Positions 32,371 through 41,585 of a stretch of 64,000 bases of DNA are shown piece after piece. Location: contig CAIOLO010000082.1 in the NCBI GenBank assembly GCA_903859155.1, positions 1 through 64,000 of the forward strand. The letters run 5' to 3'. Position 1 is the stretch's first letter, and every line of letters starts with the position of its first letter. Under the pieces are notes generated by a model that searched no databases, was not told the DNA's origin, and saw nothing but the letters and a program-made list of their open reading frames with translations. This DNA is from an uncultured beta proteobacterium (GTDB lineage Bacteria; Pseudomonadota; Gammaproteobacteria; Burkholderiales; SG8-39). The translations under genes and the position numbers were made by a program.

Positions 32371-33219
32371 ATGAAGCTTTGCCGTTGGGGTCGCGATGGT
32401 TTCGAGAAAGCCGGCATGATCGACGCACAGGGTCAGTTGCGCGATCTGTCATCGATTGTCGCCAACATCGACCAGGAAACCATTTCACCCAAAGGGCTAG
32501 CCCGGCTGCGCAAGATCCGCGCCGAATCGCTGCCGCTGGTACGCACCAATCCGCGTTTCGGCGTGCCTTACACCGGGATCAGCAAATTCGTCGCCATCGG
32601 CCTCAATTACATCGACCACGCCCGCGAGACCGGCGCGCAGATTCCTTCCGAGCCGATCATATTCATGAAGGCCACCACCAGCATCAGCGGGCCGAATGAC
32701 GACATCGATACGCCCAAGAATTCCATCAAGCTCGATTACGAATCCGAGCTGGGTGTGGTGATCGGCACCAGGGCGCGTTATGTTTCCGAGGAAAAGGCGC
32801 TGGACCATGTGGCCGGCTACACCCTGGTCAACGATGTCTCCGAGCGCGGATTCCAGATGCAGTCGTCGCAATGGGACAAGGGCAAGGGTTGCGACAGTTT
32901 CGGCCCCATCGGTCCGTGGCTGGTCACCACCGATGAAATCGCCAATCCGCAGGTTCTGGATATCTGGCTGGACGTCAACAGCGACCGTCGCCAGTCCTCC
33001 AACACCAAGAACATGATCTTCTCCTGCGCCAAGCTGGTGTCATATTGCAGCCATTACATGACGCTTCTGCCCGGGGACATCATCACCACCGGCACGCCCT
33101 CGGGGGTGGCCCTGGGCATCAAGGATCGTGATGCCTACCTCAAGCCGGGGGATATCGTCACCCTGGGCATCAAAGGGCTGGGAGAGCAGCGCCAGAAGGT
33201 TGTGGCGTTCAAGGGTTGA
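32371..33219 (+). CDS. Fumarylacetoacetate hydrolase family protein
   Basis: A 282-residue FAH-superfamily enzyme, whose members cleave or isomerise acylpyruvates and related 2-oxo acids. The metal site is recognisable: DYESELGVVIG, with further acidic ligands in YTLVNDVSERGFQ, and the C-terminal GDIITTGTPSGVALG. The full-length single domain resembles the group annotated as ureidoglycolate lyase or 2-hydroxyhepta-2,4-diene-1,7-dioate isomerase, but the substrate cannot be assigned. It has its own strong ribosome site and terminator, so it is probably monocistronic. Confidence 0.87.
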   Translation: MKLCRWGRDGFEKAGMIDAQGQLRDLSSIVANIDQETISPKGLARLRKIRAESLPLVRTNPRFGVPYTGISKFVAIGLNYIDHARETGAQIPSEPIIFMKATTSISGPNDDIDTPKNSIKLDYESELGVVIGTRARYVSEEKALDHVAGYTLVNDVSERGFQMQSSQWDKGKGCDSFGPIGPWLVTTDEIANPQVLDIWLDVNSDRRQSSNTKNMIFSCAKLVSYCSHYMTLLPGDIITTGTPSGVALGIKDRDAYLKPGDIVTLGIKGLGEQRQKVVAFKG

Positions 33220-33274
33220 GCGGAACCTTGCTCAGATCCTGGTTTTCATAGCCACACGACGAAGAATTGACAGC

Positions 33275-33309
33275 AAAGGGGAGGCCAATGAGCTTCCCCT
33301 TTTGTTTTT
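33275..33309 (+). terminator. Terminator after the FAH-family gene
   Basis: AAAGGGGA (33275-33282) pairs with TCCCCTTT (33295-33302) around a 12-base loop, and is followed by TGTTTTTG. It lies directly before dadA. Confidence 0.7.
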
Positions 33310-33321
33310 GGGAACCATGAC

Positions 33322-34572
33322 ATGAAGGTATTAGTTCTCGGCGCAGGCGTCATCGGCACCACCAGTGCCTGGTATCTGGCGCGCGCGGGGCATGAGGTGA
33401 CGGTGGTCGACCGCCAGCCCGAAGCCGCCCTGGAAACCAGCTTCGCCAATGGCGGGCAGATCTCGGTGAGCCACGCGCAGCCCTGGGCCAATCCCGGTGC
33501 GCCGCTGAGGGCCTTGCGCTGGCTGGGGCAGGAGGATGCACCGCTTTTGTTTCGCCCGTCCACCGATCCGGCGCAGTGGTTGTGGGGCATGAATTTTCTG
33601 CTCGAATGCCTGCCCTATCGTACGCGGCGCAACACCGCCAATGCACTGGAGCTGGCAATCTACAGCGTGCGCCTGCTGGGTGAATTGCGCGCCGCAACCG
33701 GCATCACCTACGACGAACAGACGCGCGGCATATTGCAGCTGTTCTTTTCCCGGCAGGATTTCGAGGAAGCCTGCGCGCCGCTTGCGCTGTTGCGCGAGCG
33801 CGGCCTGGAGGTCAGGGAACATGATGCCGCCCAGTGCATTGCCATGGAACCGGCGCTGGCCGCCTCGACGGCGGCGATTGCGGGGGGCATACACGCCCCC
33901 GGTGACGAATCCGGCGATGCCCACGTGTTTACCGCGCGCCTCGCAGAGCTGGCGCGCGCCGCGGGCGTCCAGTTCCGCTTCAATGTCAGCGTGACCGGCC
34001 TGCAGATCGTGTCCGGTCGCATCGAGCGCATCATGATCGACGACGAGGCGGGAATCGATGAGTCCCTGCGCGCAGACGCCTATGTGGTTGCGTTGGGAAG
34101 TTACAGTCCGCTGCTGCTGCGCAGCGTCGGCATTTCGGTTCAGGTTTATCCGGTCAAAGGCTATTCGCTGACCCTGCCGCTGCGCCCGGGCGACAAGGCC
34201 CCGTATATGAGCCTGTCGGACGATTCCCACAAGCTGGTGTTCTCGCGCCTTGGTGAACGTCTGCGGGTGGCCGGAACCGCCGAGTTGAATGGCTACGATA
34301 CCGCGCTGAACGAGACGCGCTGCCAGGCGCTGCTCGCGCGCACGCGCGAACTGTTTCCGGAAATCGGCCGCGGCGAGGACGCGCAATTCTGGACCGGCTT
34401 GCGCCCGGCCACGCCATCGAACCAGCCGCTGATCGGACGTGCGCGCTACCCCAACCTGTATCTCAACACCGGGCACGGCACGCTGGGATGGACCCTCGCC
34501 TGCGGCTCGGCCAAGGTGCTGGCCGACGTGATCGGCGATCGGGCGCCGGAGATTTCGGTGGACCTGCTCTGA
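33322..34572 (+). CDS. dadA: D-amino acid dehydrogenase small subunit
   Basis: A 416-residue FAD-dependent oxidoreductase of the DadA group that deaminates D-amino acids (classically D-alanine) and feeds electrons to the respiratory chain. The FAD motif is VLVLGAGVIGTTSAWYLARAG at the N-terminus. Other family stretches are TSFANGGQISVSHAQPWANPG and the C-terminal LNTGHGTLGWTLACGSAKVLAD. No dadX racemase is nearby, so the substrate range is inferred from the family. Confidence 0.92.
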   Translation: MKVLVLGAGVIGTTSAWYLARAGHEVTVVDRQPEAALETSFANGGQISVSHAQPWANPGAPLRALRWLGQEDAPLLFRPSTDPAQWLWGMNFLLECLPYRTRRNTANALELAIYSVRLLGELRAATGITYDEQTRGILQLFFSRQDFEEACAPLALLRERGLEVREHDAAQCIAMEPALAASTAAIAGGIHAPGDESGDAHVFTARLAELARAAGVQFRFNVSVTGLQIVSGRIERIMIDDEAGIDESLRADAYVVALGSYSPLLLRSVGISVQVYPVKGYSLTLPLRPGDKAPYMSLSDDSHKLVFSRLGERLRVAGTAELNGYDTALNETRCQALLARTRELFPEIGRGEDAQFWTGLRPATPSNQPLIGRARYPNLYLNTGHGTLGWTLACGSAKVLADVIGDRAPEISVDLL

Positions 34573-34605
34573 GTCACCGCGGCTTGCGCGCCCCCGGAGC
34601 GACGT

Positions 34606-35454
34606 TCATGCCGACTTTTGCAATTCAAGCAGTGCGCTTTCGATCAGGCGGCGGGATATGGAAATCTTTCCGGGAAGGGTTGGCAGTTCGTCGATGCTGA
34701 ACCACCTTGCCTCGGCGATCTCCACGCCGTCGACGCGTATCTCGCCTGCTGCATATTCCGCGTGGAAAGCGATCATCATGGAATGCGGAAACGGCCAGGG
34801 CTGGCTGGCGAAGTAGCGCAGGTTCTTCACGCCGATGGCGACCTCTTCCATGACTTCGCGCGCCACGCACTGCTCCAGCGTCTCGCCAGGCTCGACAAAG
34901 CCTGCCAGGGCGCTGAAGGTCGATTGCGGAAAGCGCGGTGAGCGCGCCAGCAGGATGGAGCGTTCGCGCCGCACCAGGCACATCACCACCGGGGCGAGCC
35001 GCGGATAAAAGACGATGCCGCAGGCGGGGCACTCGCGCGAGCGCTCGGTGGTCTTGAGCACCGTGGGCGCCGCACAGGCGCCGCAGTAGCGATGACTGCG
35101 GTTCCAGTCGATGATCTGAACCGCGCGCCCCGCCAGCGCCAGCGTGGCCTCATCGAACAGGCTGAACAGCGAGCGCAACCCCTGGAAAGCCCAGCCCTGC
35201 GGCGGCGCGGCCGCGGCAGGGACCTCGGCGGCGTAGCAGTGCTCGCCGCCAAGGAGGCCAAGGTATTGGATCTGGGCCACTTCCAGCCCCAGTGCGGAAG
35301 GGTGCGCCGCGCGCGGCAGGGCGGGCGCTTGCGGGGCTGCGGGCACAAGAATGTCGGTACGCCGGAATACAAACCAGAGCGCGCGCTCCGAGGGTTCGGC
35401 CGGCGGCGCGAAGGCCGGCGTGTAATCTTCAGGCTGGGCAAACGGCATGCGCAT
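34606..35454 (-). CDS. nudC: NAD(+) diphosphatase / NAD-RNA decapping Nudix hydrolase
   Basis: A 282-residue Nudix enzyme that hydrolyses NADH to NMNH and AMP and removes NAD caps from RNA. The zinc ribbon is YCGACAAPT and ECPACGIVF. The Nudix box is GFVEPGETLEQCVAREVMEE with the REVxEE glutamates. The NudC-specific motif SQPWPFPHS follows. It starts 15 bases after the stop of the beta-hydroxyacid dehydrogenase gene and is probably transcribed with it. Confidence 0.93.
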   Translation of the reverse strand: MRMPFAQPEDYTPAFAPPAEPSERALWFVFRRTDILVPAAPQAPALPRAAHPSALGLEVAQIQYLGLLGGEHCYAAEVPAAAAPPQGWAFQGLRSLFSLFDEATLALAGRAVQIIDWNRSHRYCGACAAPTVLKTTERSRECPACGIVFYPRLAPVVMCLVRRERSILLARSPRFPQSTFSALAGFVEPGETLEQCVAREVMEEVAIGVKNLRYFASQPWPFPHSMMIAFHAEYAAGEIRVDGVEIAEARWFSIDELPTLPGKISISRRLIESALLELQKSA

Positions 35455-35469
35455 GTGGCGGCCTCTGTG

Positions 35470-36351
35470 CTATTTGCGCAGGCGCCGGATCAGGCTGGAG
35501 GTATCCCAGCGCCCCCCGCCCATTTTCGAGACCTCGTCATAAAAGCCCGCAACCACCTGGGTGACCGGCAGCGGCGCGCCGATGGCGCGCGCGGTCTCTG
35601 CGCAAATGCGCAGGTCCTTGCGCATCCAGTCCACGGCAAAGCCGAATTCGAATTTGTCCTCCACCATGGTCTTGCCGCGGTTTTCCATCTGCCAGGATTG
35701 CGCCGCGCCTTTGCAGATCACCTCGAGCACCTTGTGTGCGTCCAGGCCGGCTTTCTGCGCGAACAGGATGCCTTCGGAGAGGCCCTGCACCAGTCCGGCG
35801 ATGCAGATCTGGTTCACCATCTTGGCAAGCTGCCCGCTGCCCGCCGGTCCCATCAGCGTGACCGCGCGGCCGTAATTGGCCATGACTGGTCTGGCGCGCT
35901 CGAAGGCGGCAGCCTCGCCGCCGACCATGATGGTGAGCGCACCGTTTTCCGCACCCGCCTGTCCGCCGGACACCGGCGCATCCAGAAACTGTATGCCGAG
36001 TTTTCCCGCTTCGCGCGCCAGTTCCTGCGCAAGTTGCGCGGAGGCCGTGGTGTGATCGACAAACAGGGTGTCTTTCCCCATCGCCTGAAACGCACCGTCG
36101 GCACCCAGCGTGACCGCGCGCACATCCGGATCGTCGCCGACGCAGCTGAACACCATCTGGGCGCCTGCTGCGGCCTTCGCCGGCGTTTGCGCCGCCAGGA
36201 CTTTTCCGCCCTTGCCCTGGTACGCTTTCACCCAGGCGTCCGCCTTGGCTGCGGTACGGTTGTAGACAACGACATCATGGCCGCCTTTGACTGCCAGATG
36301 ACCCGCCATGGGATAGCCCATGACGCCCAGTCCCAGAAATGCAAGTTTCAT
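35470..36351 (-). CDS. NAD(P)-dependent beta-hydroxyacid dehydrogenase family protein
   Basis: A 293-residue oxidoreductase of the 3-hydroxyisobutyrate / tartronate-semialdehyde reductase family. The Rossmann motif FLGLGVMGYPMAGHL is at the start, the substrate signature FLDAPVSGGQAGAENGAL near residue 120, and the catalytic lysine in GSGQLAKMVNQ near residue 170. The family includes GarR, MmsB and GlxR; the sequence alone does not decide which. It leads the operon with nudC and is divergent from tktA. Confidence 0.88.
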   Translation of the reverse strand: MKLAFLGLGVMGYPMAGHLAVKGGHDVVVYNRTAAKADAWVKAYQGKGGKVLAAQTPAKAAAGAQMVFSCVGDDPDVRAVTLGADGAFQAMGKDTLFVDHTTASAQLAQELAREAGKLGIQFLDAPVSGGQAGAENGALTIMVGGEAAAFERARPVMANYGRAVTLMGPAGSGQLAKMVNQICIAGLVQGLSEGILFAQKAGLDAHKVLEVICKGAAQSWQMENRGKTMVEDKFEFGFAVDWMRKDLRICAETARAIGAPLPVTQVVAGFYDEVSKMGGGRWDTSSLIRRLRK

Positions 36352-36476
36352 TATTCCCCCACAGAGTTAAGCACGCCTCAACGCGAGACGCCAGCTTCAA
36401 AGCACCGCCAGGCTGCAAATTCGCCGGGCTGCGCAAAATGGTGGCGATGGATATCAGGTCGCCGCCTCAAAAAAGA

Positions 36477-36517
36477 CCGCCAGGCATCAGATCGGCCCGA
36501 CAGCGTCTGCCTGGCGG
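36477..36517. repeat. Perfect 10-bp inverted repeat upstream of tktA
   Basis: CCGCCAGGCA (36477-36486) and TGCCTGGCGG (36508-36517) are exact reverse complements with a 21-base spacer. The motif CCGCCAGGC also occurs once more nearby at about 36408. It lies just upstream of the tktA promoter candidate. Confidence 0.7.
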
Positions 36518-36545
36518 CGATTGCGCAAACCGCCGCCGCTTTTTA

Positions 36546-36575
36546 TTGGCAAAGTACGCAAGTTTCCATGATAAT
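36546..36575 (+). promoter_or_regulatory. Sigma-70-like promoter for tktA
   Basis: TTGGCA and GATAAT are 18 bases apart; the start would be near 36582, about 58 bases before the ATG. Confidence 0.5.
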
Positions 36576-36639
36576 TGGCCACTAATCCAGCAGGCCTTTG
36601 CGTGCGCCCGGCGCCGCGAATTTCCTTCCCCCACCTGAA

Positions 36640-38700
36640 ATGAGCCCCGTGCCAGCCAATCCATTGCCTTCCCCTGATGCAGTCTCGTCCCAAGATCTGG
36701 CCAACGCCATTCGTACCCTGGCGATGGATGCGGTGCAGAAGGCCAATTCCGGCCATCCCGGCATGCCCATGGGCATGGCCGAGATAGCCGTCGCGCTGTG
36801 GACCCGGCATCTGCGCCACAACCCCGGAAACTCGTTCTGGTCGAACCGTGACCGCTTCGTGTTGTCGAACGGGCACGGCTCGATGCTGCTCTATGCTTTG
36901 CTGCACCTCAGCGGTTATGACCTGCCGATGGAAGAACTGGCGCGTTTCCGCCAGTTGAATTCGAAAACGCCCGGGCATCCGGAATACGGCTGTGCCCCCG
37001 GGGTCGAGACCACCACCGGTCCGCTGGGGCAGGGGATTGCCAATGCCGTGGGCATGGCGATTGCGGAGAAGGTGCTCGGCGCGGATTTCAACCGGCCCGG
37101 TCTGGAAATTGTCGACCACCACACCTACGTGTTCCTCGGCGACGGCTGCCTGATGGAGGGGGTATCGCATGAGGCCTGTGCGCTTGCCGGCACGCTCAGG
37201 CTGGGCAAGCTGGTGGCGCTCTATGACGATAATTCGATCAGCATCGATTCCGAAAAGGCGAATATCAGCAATTGGTATTCCGACGACGTGCCGCGGCGCT
37301 TCGAGGCGTATGGCTGGCAGGTGATCAAAGCGGTCGACGGACACGATGTCGAGGCGCTCGACCGGGCGATACGCAAGGCGAGGCGCGAAAAAGACCGCCC
37401 CACCCTCATCTGCTGCAAAACCATCATTGCCAAGGGCGCCCCGACCAAGGCCAACACCGGCGCCGCACACGGCGCGCCGCTGGGCGACAAGGAAATCGAG
37501 GCTACGCGCGCCGCCATCGGCTGGCCGTACCCGCCCTTTGTCATCCCCGACAGGATTCGTGCCGGCTGGGATGCACGCACGCGCGGCGCGGCAGCGGAGA
37601 AAAAATGGGCGCGCCTGTTCCAGCGCTATGCCAAGGAGCACCCCGGCCTTGCCGAGGAGTTCCGCCGCCGCACCGCGGGACAATTGCCGGCCGTCTGGGC
37701 CGCGCATTGCGAGACGGTGCTCGCACAAACACTGGCCAAGGCGGAGACCATCGCAACCCGCAAGGCATCGCAGAATGCGATTGAAATGCTCGCCCCCGCG
37801 CTGCCGGAACTGCTGGGCGGATCGGCAGATCTGGCCGGCAGCAATCTGACGCTGTGGTCGGGTTCAAAACCGGTCGCTGCGACAGCGGGAGAAAATTCGG
37901 GAGGCAACTACCTGTATTACGGCGTGCGCGAATTCGGCATGTGCGCCGTGATGAACGGCCTGTCGCTGCATGGCGGGGTCGTGCCTTACGGCGGGACTTT
38001 CCTGGTGTTTTCGGATTACGCCCGCAATGCGCTGCGCATGGCCGCGCTCATGCAGCAGGGGGTCATCTACGTCTTTACCCACGATTCCATCGGGCTGGGC
38101 GAGGACGGACCCACGCACCAGCCGGTGGAACACGCCGCAAGCCTGCGCCTCATCCCCAACATGGACGTATGGCGGCCGGCTGACAGCGTGGAGACGCTGG
38201 TTGCCTGGATGGCCGCGGTGGAGCGCGGCCGCGTGGTGCCGCGCGGGCCGAGCGCCTTGCTGCTGTCCCGGCAAAACCTGCCGTTTGTGGAGCGCACTGC
38301 CGAGGCCGTGGCTGCCATCCGCCGCGGCGCCTATGTGCTGGTCGACGCACCGCAGCCGCGTGCCGTTCTCATCGGGACCGGATCGGAGCTGCAACTGGCG
38401 TTGGGTGCGGCCAAACAATTGCTGGCGCAGGGCATCGCGGTACGGGTGGTTTCAATGCCCGCCAGCACCGTATTCGACCGCCAATCGGCCGAATACCGCG
38501 AAGCCGTACTGCCACGCGGCATTCCCCGTGTCGCCGTGGAAGCCGGGGTGACCGGGGGCTGGGGCAAATATGTGGGCCTGGACGGCGCGGTGGTTGGCAT
38601 GGACTGCTTTGGCGAATCCGCGCCCGCCGGAGATCTGTTCCGGCATTTTGGTTTTACCGTAGATAACGTGGTGAATGCTGTCAAAGGCGTGCTCAGGTAG
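36640..38700 (+). CDS. tktA: Transketolase
   Basis: A 686-residue ThDP enzyme that moves two-carbon units between sugar phosphates in the pentose phosphate (or Calvin) pathway. Motifs: [32 protein letters not shown], the ThDP site [13 protein letters not shown], and the second-domain ThDP glutamate region [31 protein letters not shown] is the canonical transketolase signature. The ATG at 36640 is preferred over a TTG at 36598. It heads a same-strand run with gapA and pgk, so central carbon genes are grouped here. Confidence 0.95.
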   Translation: MSPVPANPLPSPDAVSSQDLANAIRTLAMDAVQKANSGHPGMPMGMAEIAVALWTRHLRHNPGNSFWSNRDRFVLSNGHGSMLLYALLHLSGYDLPMEELARFRQLNSKTPGHPEYGCAPGVETTTGPLGQGIANAVGMAIAEKVLGADFNRPGLEIVDHHTYVFLGDGCLMEGVSHEACALAGTLRLGKLVALYDDNSISIDSEKANISNWYSDDVPRRFEAYGWQVIKAVDGHDVEALDRAIRKARREKDRPTLICCKTIIAKGAPTKANTGAAHGAPLGDKEIEATRAAIGWPYPPFVIPDRIRAGWDARTRGAAAEKKWARLFQRYAKEHPGLAEEFRRRTAGQLPAVWAAHCETVLAQTLAKAETIATRKASQNAIEMLAPALPELLGGSADLAGSNLTLWSGSKPVAATAGENSGGNYLYYGVREFGMCAVMNGLSLHGGVVPYGGTFLVFSDYARNALRMAALMQQGVIYVFTHDSIGLGEDGPTHQPVEHAASLRLIPNMDVWRPADSVETLVAWMAAVERGRVVPRGPSALLLSRQNLPFVERTAEAVAAIRRGAYVLVDAPQPRAVLIGTGSELQLALGAAKQLLAQGIAVRVVSMPASTVFDRQSAEYREAVLPRGIPRVAVEAGVTGGWGKYVGLDGAVVGMDCFGESAPAGDLFRHFGFTVDNVVNAVKGVLR

Positions 38701-38732
38701 CCAGTCGGATTTTGCGACGCGGTTGCTGGACG

Positions 38733-38760
38733 GGCCTGCCCCGTTTGTAGCGGGCAGGCC
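38733..38760 (+). terminator. GC-rich hairpin after tktA, possible terminator
   Basis: GGCCTGCCC (38733-38741) pairs with GGGCAGGCC (38752-38760) around a 10-base loop. No T-tract follows, so it may be only a pause or Rho-assisted site. Confidence 0.45.
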
Positions 38761-38781
38761 GAATCAAGCGCAGCATGCGGC

Positions 38782-38795
38782 TTGCTCTACATCAA
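38782..38795 (+). promoter_or_regulatory. FNR/ANR-type binding site upstream of gapA
   Basis: TTGCT-CTAC-ATCAA matches the FNR/CRP-family box TTGAT-N4-ATCAA in nine of ten informative bases. Its centre (38788.5) is about 41 bases upstream of the start expected from the -10 TAGACT at 38817, the class II activating position. Confidence 0.55.
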
Positions 38796-38808
38796 AACCC
38801 CGGACTGA

Positions 38809-38831
38809 CCGGCTGCTAGACTGGCAGCCGG
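38809..38831. promoter_or_regulatory. Perfect 8-bp dyad around the gapA -10 element
   Basis: CCGGCTGC (38809-38816) and GCAGCCGG (38824-38831) flank TAGACTG, which contains the candidate -10 TAGACT. Its position over the -10 and start suggests a repressor operator; a transcribed hairpin is the alternative. Confidence 0.5.
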
Positions 38832-38859
38832 GAATAAATCCATTATTTCGGAGTCGGCA

Positions 38860-39870
38860 ATGACAATTCGTGTGGCAATCAACGGCTATGGACGCATCGG
38901 TCGCAACATCCTTCGCGCGCATTACCAGGGCGGAAAAAAGCACGATATCGAGTTTGTCGCGATCAACGATCTGGGCGATGCGAAGACCAACGCCTATCTG
39001 ACCCTGCATGACACCGCGCATGGCCCGTTCACGGGAACCGTGGTGGTGGATGGCGAGCACCTGGTGGTCAACGGCGACCGCATTCGCGTGTGCGCCAAGC
39101 GCAATCCGGCCGAGTTGCCCTGGAAGGAACTCAATGTCGATGTGGTGCTCGAATGCACCGGTCTGTTCGCCAGCAAGGCCAAGGCGTCGGCGCACCTGAC
39201 CGCCGGGGCGAAAAAAGTGATCATTTCCGCGCCCGGCGACAAGGATGTCGATGCCACCGTGGTGTATGGCGTGAACACCAGCACGCTCAAAGCGGCCCAT
39301 ACGGTGATCTCCAACGCCTCGTGCACCACCAATTGCCTGGCGCCGCTGGCGAAGGCGCTCGATGACTGCATCGGCGTGGTGAGCGGCCTGATGACCACCA
39401 TACATGCCTATACCAACGACCAGGTCCTCACCGACGTCTATCACACCGACCTGCGGCGCGCGCGCTCGGCCTCGCAGAACATGATCCCGACCAAGACCGG
39501 CGCCGCCGCCGCGGTCGGGCTGGTGCTGCCGCATCTGAACGGCAAGCTCGATGGCTATGCGATGCGCGTGCCCACCATCAACGTTTCGATCGTCGATTTG
39601 ACCTTCACCGCCAAGCGCGCGACCAGCGTGGAGGAGGTCAACAACGCGGTGAAAGCGGCCTCGGAAGGCGAACTCAAAGGCGTGCTGGAATACAACACCG
39701 AGCAGCTGGTTTCATCGGATTTCAACAACAATCCGGCTTCATCGATATTCGATGCGACGCTCACCAAGGTGTCGGGCACCCTGGTCAAGGTGTGCTCGTG
39801 GTACGACAACGAGTGGGGTTTCTCCAACCGGATGCTCGATACCACGGTGGCACTGATCAACGCGCGCTAG
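38860..39870 (+). CDS. gapA: Glyceraldehyde-3-phosphate dehydrogenase, type I
   Basis: A 336-residue NAD(P)-dependent enzyme that oxidises glyceraldehyde 3-phosphate to 1,3-bisphosphoglycerate. The N-terminal [15 protein letters not shown] is the nucleotide-binding motif, and the active-site cysteine is in [12 protein letters not shown]. The C-terminus has [16 protein letters not shown] lies six bases before the ATG. It is followed by pgk after 72 bases and carries an FNR-type box and a dyad in its promoter. Confidence 0.97.
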   Translation: MTIRVAINGYGRIGRNILRAHYQGGKKHDIEFVAINDLGDAKTNAYLTLHDTAHGPFTGTVVVDGEHLVVNGDRIRVCAKRNPAELPWKELNVDVVLECTGLFASKAKASAHLTAGAKKVIISAPGDKDVDATVVYGVNTSTLKAAHTVISNASCTTNCLAPLAKALDDCIGVVSGLMTTIHAYTNDQVLTDVYHTDLRRARSASQNMIPTKTGAAAAVGLVLPHLNGKLDGYAMRVPTINVSIVDLTFTAKRATSVEEVNNAVKAASEGELKGVLEYNTEQLVSSDFNNNPASSIFDATLTKVSGTLVKVCSWYDNEWGFSNRMLDTTVALINAR

Positions 39871-39942
39871 CGTGTATCGGCCGCAGGAAAAGGGTCCTGG
39901 TCCCTTTTCCTTGCCCCCCCGCCAGGATTGCGAACCGCCATC

Positions 39943-41124
39943 ATGCACGTTCTGAAACTCACCGAACTCGATCTCGCCGGCAAGCGGGTATTCATCCGCG
40001 CCGACCTCAATGTGCCGCAGGCCGCCGACGGATCGATTGTCGACGACACCCGCATTCGCGCCACGCTACCGGGCATTCGCGCCGCGCTGGATGCGGGGGC
40101 CGCGGTGATGGTCACCTCCCACCTCGGGCGACCCGTCGAAGGGGTATGCCGCCCCGAGGATTCGCTCGCGCCCATCGCCAGGCGTCTGGCGGAACTGCTG
40201 GGCTGTCCGGTGCCGTTGCGGACCGGCTGGACCGAGGGCGTCGAGGTCGCCCCGGGCGAGGTGGTGCTGTTGGAGAACTGCCGCTGCAACAAGGGCGAGA
40301 AGAAAGATGACGATGCCCTGGCGCGCAAGCTTGCCGCCTTGTGCGACGTGTACGCGAATGATGCTTTCGGCACCGCGCACCGTGCCGAGGTGACCACCCA
40401 CGCCATGGCCAAGTACGCGCCGGTTGCCTGCGCCGGCCCGCTGATGGCCGCCGAGATCGAGGCCCTGACACGTTCCTTCCTCAATCCGGCGCGGCCGCTG
40501 GTGGCCATTGTTGGCGGTGCGAAAGTGTCCACCAAGCTGACGATACTGGAATCCCTGGCCGCCAAGGTCGACCAGCTGGTGGTCGGCGGTGGCATTCTCA
40601 ACACCTTTCTGCTCGCCTCCGGGGCGCCTATCGGCAAATCCCTCGCCGAGCCGCCTCTGGTCGAGGCGGCCAACAAGGTGATGGCCGCGGTGCTCGCCAA
40701 GGGAGGAGCCGTGCCGCTGCCAACCGACGTGGTGACCGCCAAGTCGTTTTCCCAAGAAGCGGCGGCGATCACCAAACCGGCCAGGGAAGTGGCCGGGGAC
40801 GACATGATTCTCGATATAGGGCCGGAGTCGGTGGCGGCGATAGAGGCCATTGTCGCCAAGGCGGGGACCATCCTCTGGAACGGACCGCTGGGAGTGTTCG
40901 AGTTCGACCAGTTCGGCCAAGGCACGCGCCGGGTGGCCGAGGCGATCGCCGCATCCGCAGCCTATTCCATTGCCGGGGGCGGTGAAACCCTGGCGGCCAT
41001 CGCAAAATACAAGGTGACCGACCGCATCTCCTATATCTCCACCGGAGGCGGGGCGTTCCTCGAGTTTCTGGAGGGCAAGACCCTGCCGGCGATTGCGGTG
41101 CTGGAGCAGCGCGCCAACGGGTGA
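39943..41124 (+). CDS. pgk: Phosphoglycerate kinase
   Basis: A 393-residue glycolytic kinase that makes ATP from 1,3-bisphosphoglycerate. Motifs: [11 protein letters not shown] (substrate site), [25 protein letters not shown], and the nucleotide site [10 protein letters not shown] with [25 protein letters not shown] closes the protein. The ATG at 39943 (MHVLKL) is preferred over an in-frame codon five residues upstream. It is followed by an AT-rich spacer and the opposite-strand DGQHR module. Confidence 0.96.
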   Translation: MHVLKLTELDLAGKRVFIRADLNVPQAADGSIVDDTRIRATLPGIRAALDAGAAVMVTSHLGRPVEGVCRPEDSLAPIARRLAELLGCPVPLRTGWTEGVEVAPGEVVLLENCRCNKGEKKDDDALARKLAALCDVYANDAFGTAHRAEVTTHAMAKYAPVACAGPLMAAEIEALTRSFLNPARPLVAIVGGAKVSTKLTILESLAAKVDQLVVGGGILNTFLLASGAPIGKSLAEPPLVEAANKVMAAVLAKGGAVPLPTDVVTAKSFSQEAAAITKPAREVAGDDMILDIGPESVAAIEAIVAKAGTILWNGPLGVFEFDQFGQGTRRVAEAIAASAAYSIAGGGETLAAIAKYKVTDRISYISTGGGAFLEFLEGKTLPAIAVLEQRANG

Positions 41125-41133
41125 TATACCTAA

Positions 41134-41155
41134 TACAGGATTCAAACTTCCTGTA
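41134..41155 (+). terminator. Hairpin after pgk
   Basis: TACAGGA (41134-41140) pairs with TCCTGTA (41149-41155) around an 8-base loop. An AT-rich stretch containing a run of seven T follows at about 41177. It is weak as a terminator but is the only candidate between pgk and the convergent gene. Confidence 0.4.
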
Positions 41156-41223
41156 AGCGGACGCTGTTATTAGATTATTTTTTTAAAAGATTTAAAAGTT
41201 CTGTCTAAATCTGGCGCAGGCGT

Positions 41224-41577
41224 TCAATAGAAACCGCTTTGTACGCGTTCCAGTTCGTTGATCGCCTTGCCGATATCCTCGAGCAGCACCGACAGTTCCT
41301 GCGGCTCCGCGTCGAAGTTCCGCGCCACACACAATCTCAGCAGTTCGACAAAACCGTCGCGGTTCTGCAGCAGCGCATGGCGCGCACCCAGATCCTTGCA
41401 TAGCAGGCGCTCCACTTCGGCCATCTTGATATCGCCCAGTCCCGGGCAGCAGGAGCAGCCGCCGCCGTCGTGGCGCTGGCAAACCAGGCTCCAGCGACCC
41501 AGCAGGCGCGTGGCGCTGAGCGCCGCCAGCAGCGAGTCGGTTGGCGACTTCCGGGCGCCGGCCAATGCGGTGTTCAT
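41224..41577 (-). CDS. Hypothetical cysteine-rich protein linked to the DGQHR gene
   Basis: A 117-residue protein I do not recognise. The N-terminal third (to about residue 33) is helical. It is followed by a cluster with the ligands C and H in CQRHDGGG and three cysteines in CSCCPGLGD (residues about 33-48), which looks like a zinc or iron-sulfur site. The C-terminal half is helical and acidic (LLEDIGKAINELERV). It begins eight bases after the DGQHR stop on the same strand, so the two are surely co-transcribed and probably work together. There is no signal peptide or membrane helix. Confidence 0.7.
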   Translation of the reverse strand: MNTALAGARKSPTDSLLAALSATRLLGRWSLVCQRHDGGGCSCCPGLGDIKMAEVERLLCKDLGARHALLQNRDGFVELLRLCVARNFDAEPQELSVLLEDIGKAINELERVQSGFY

Positions 41578-41585
41578 GGCGAGCT

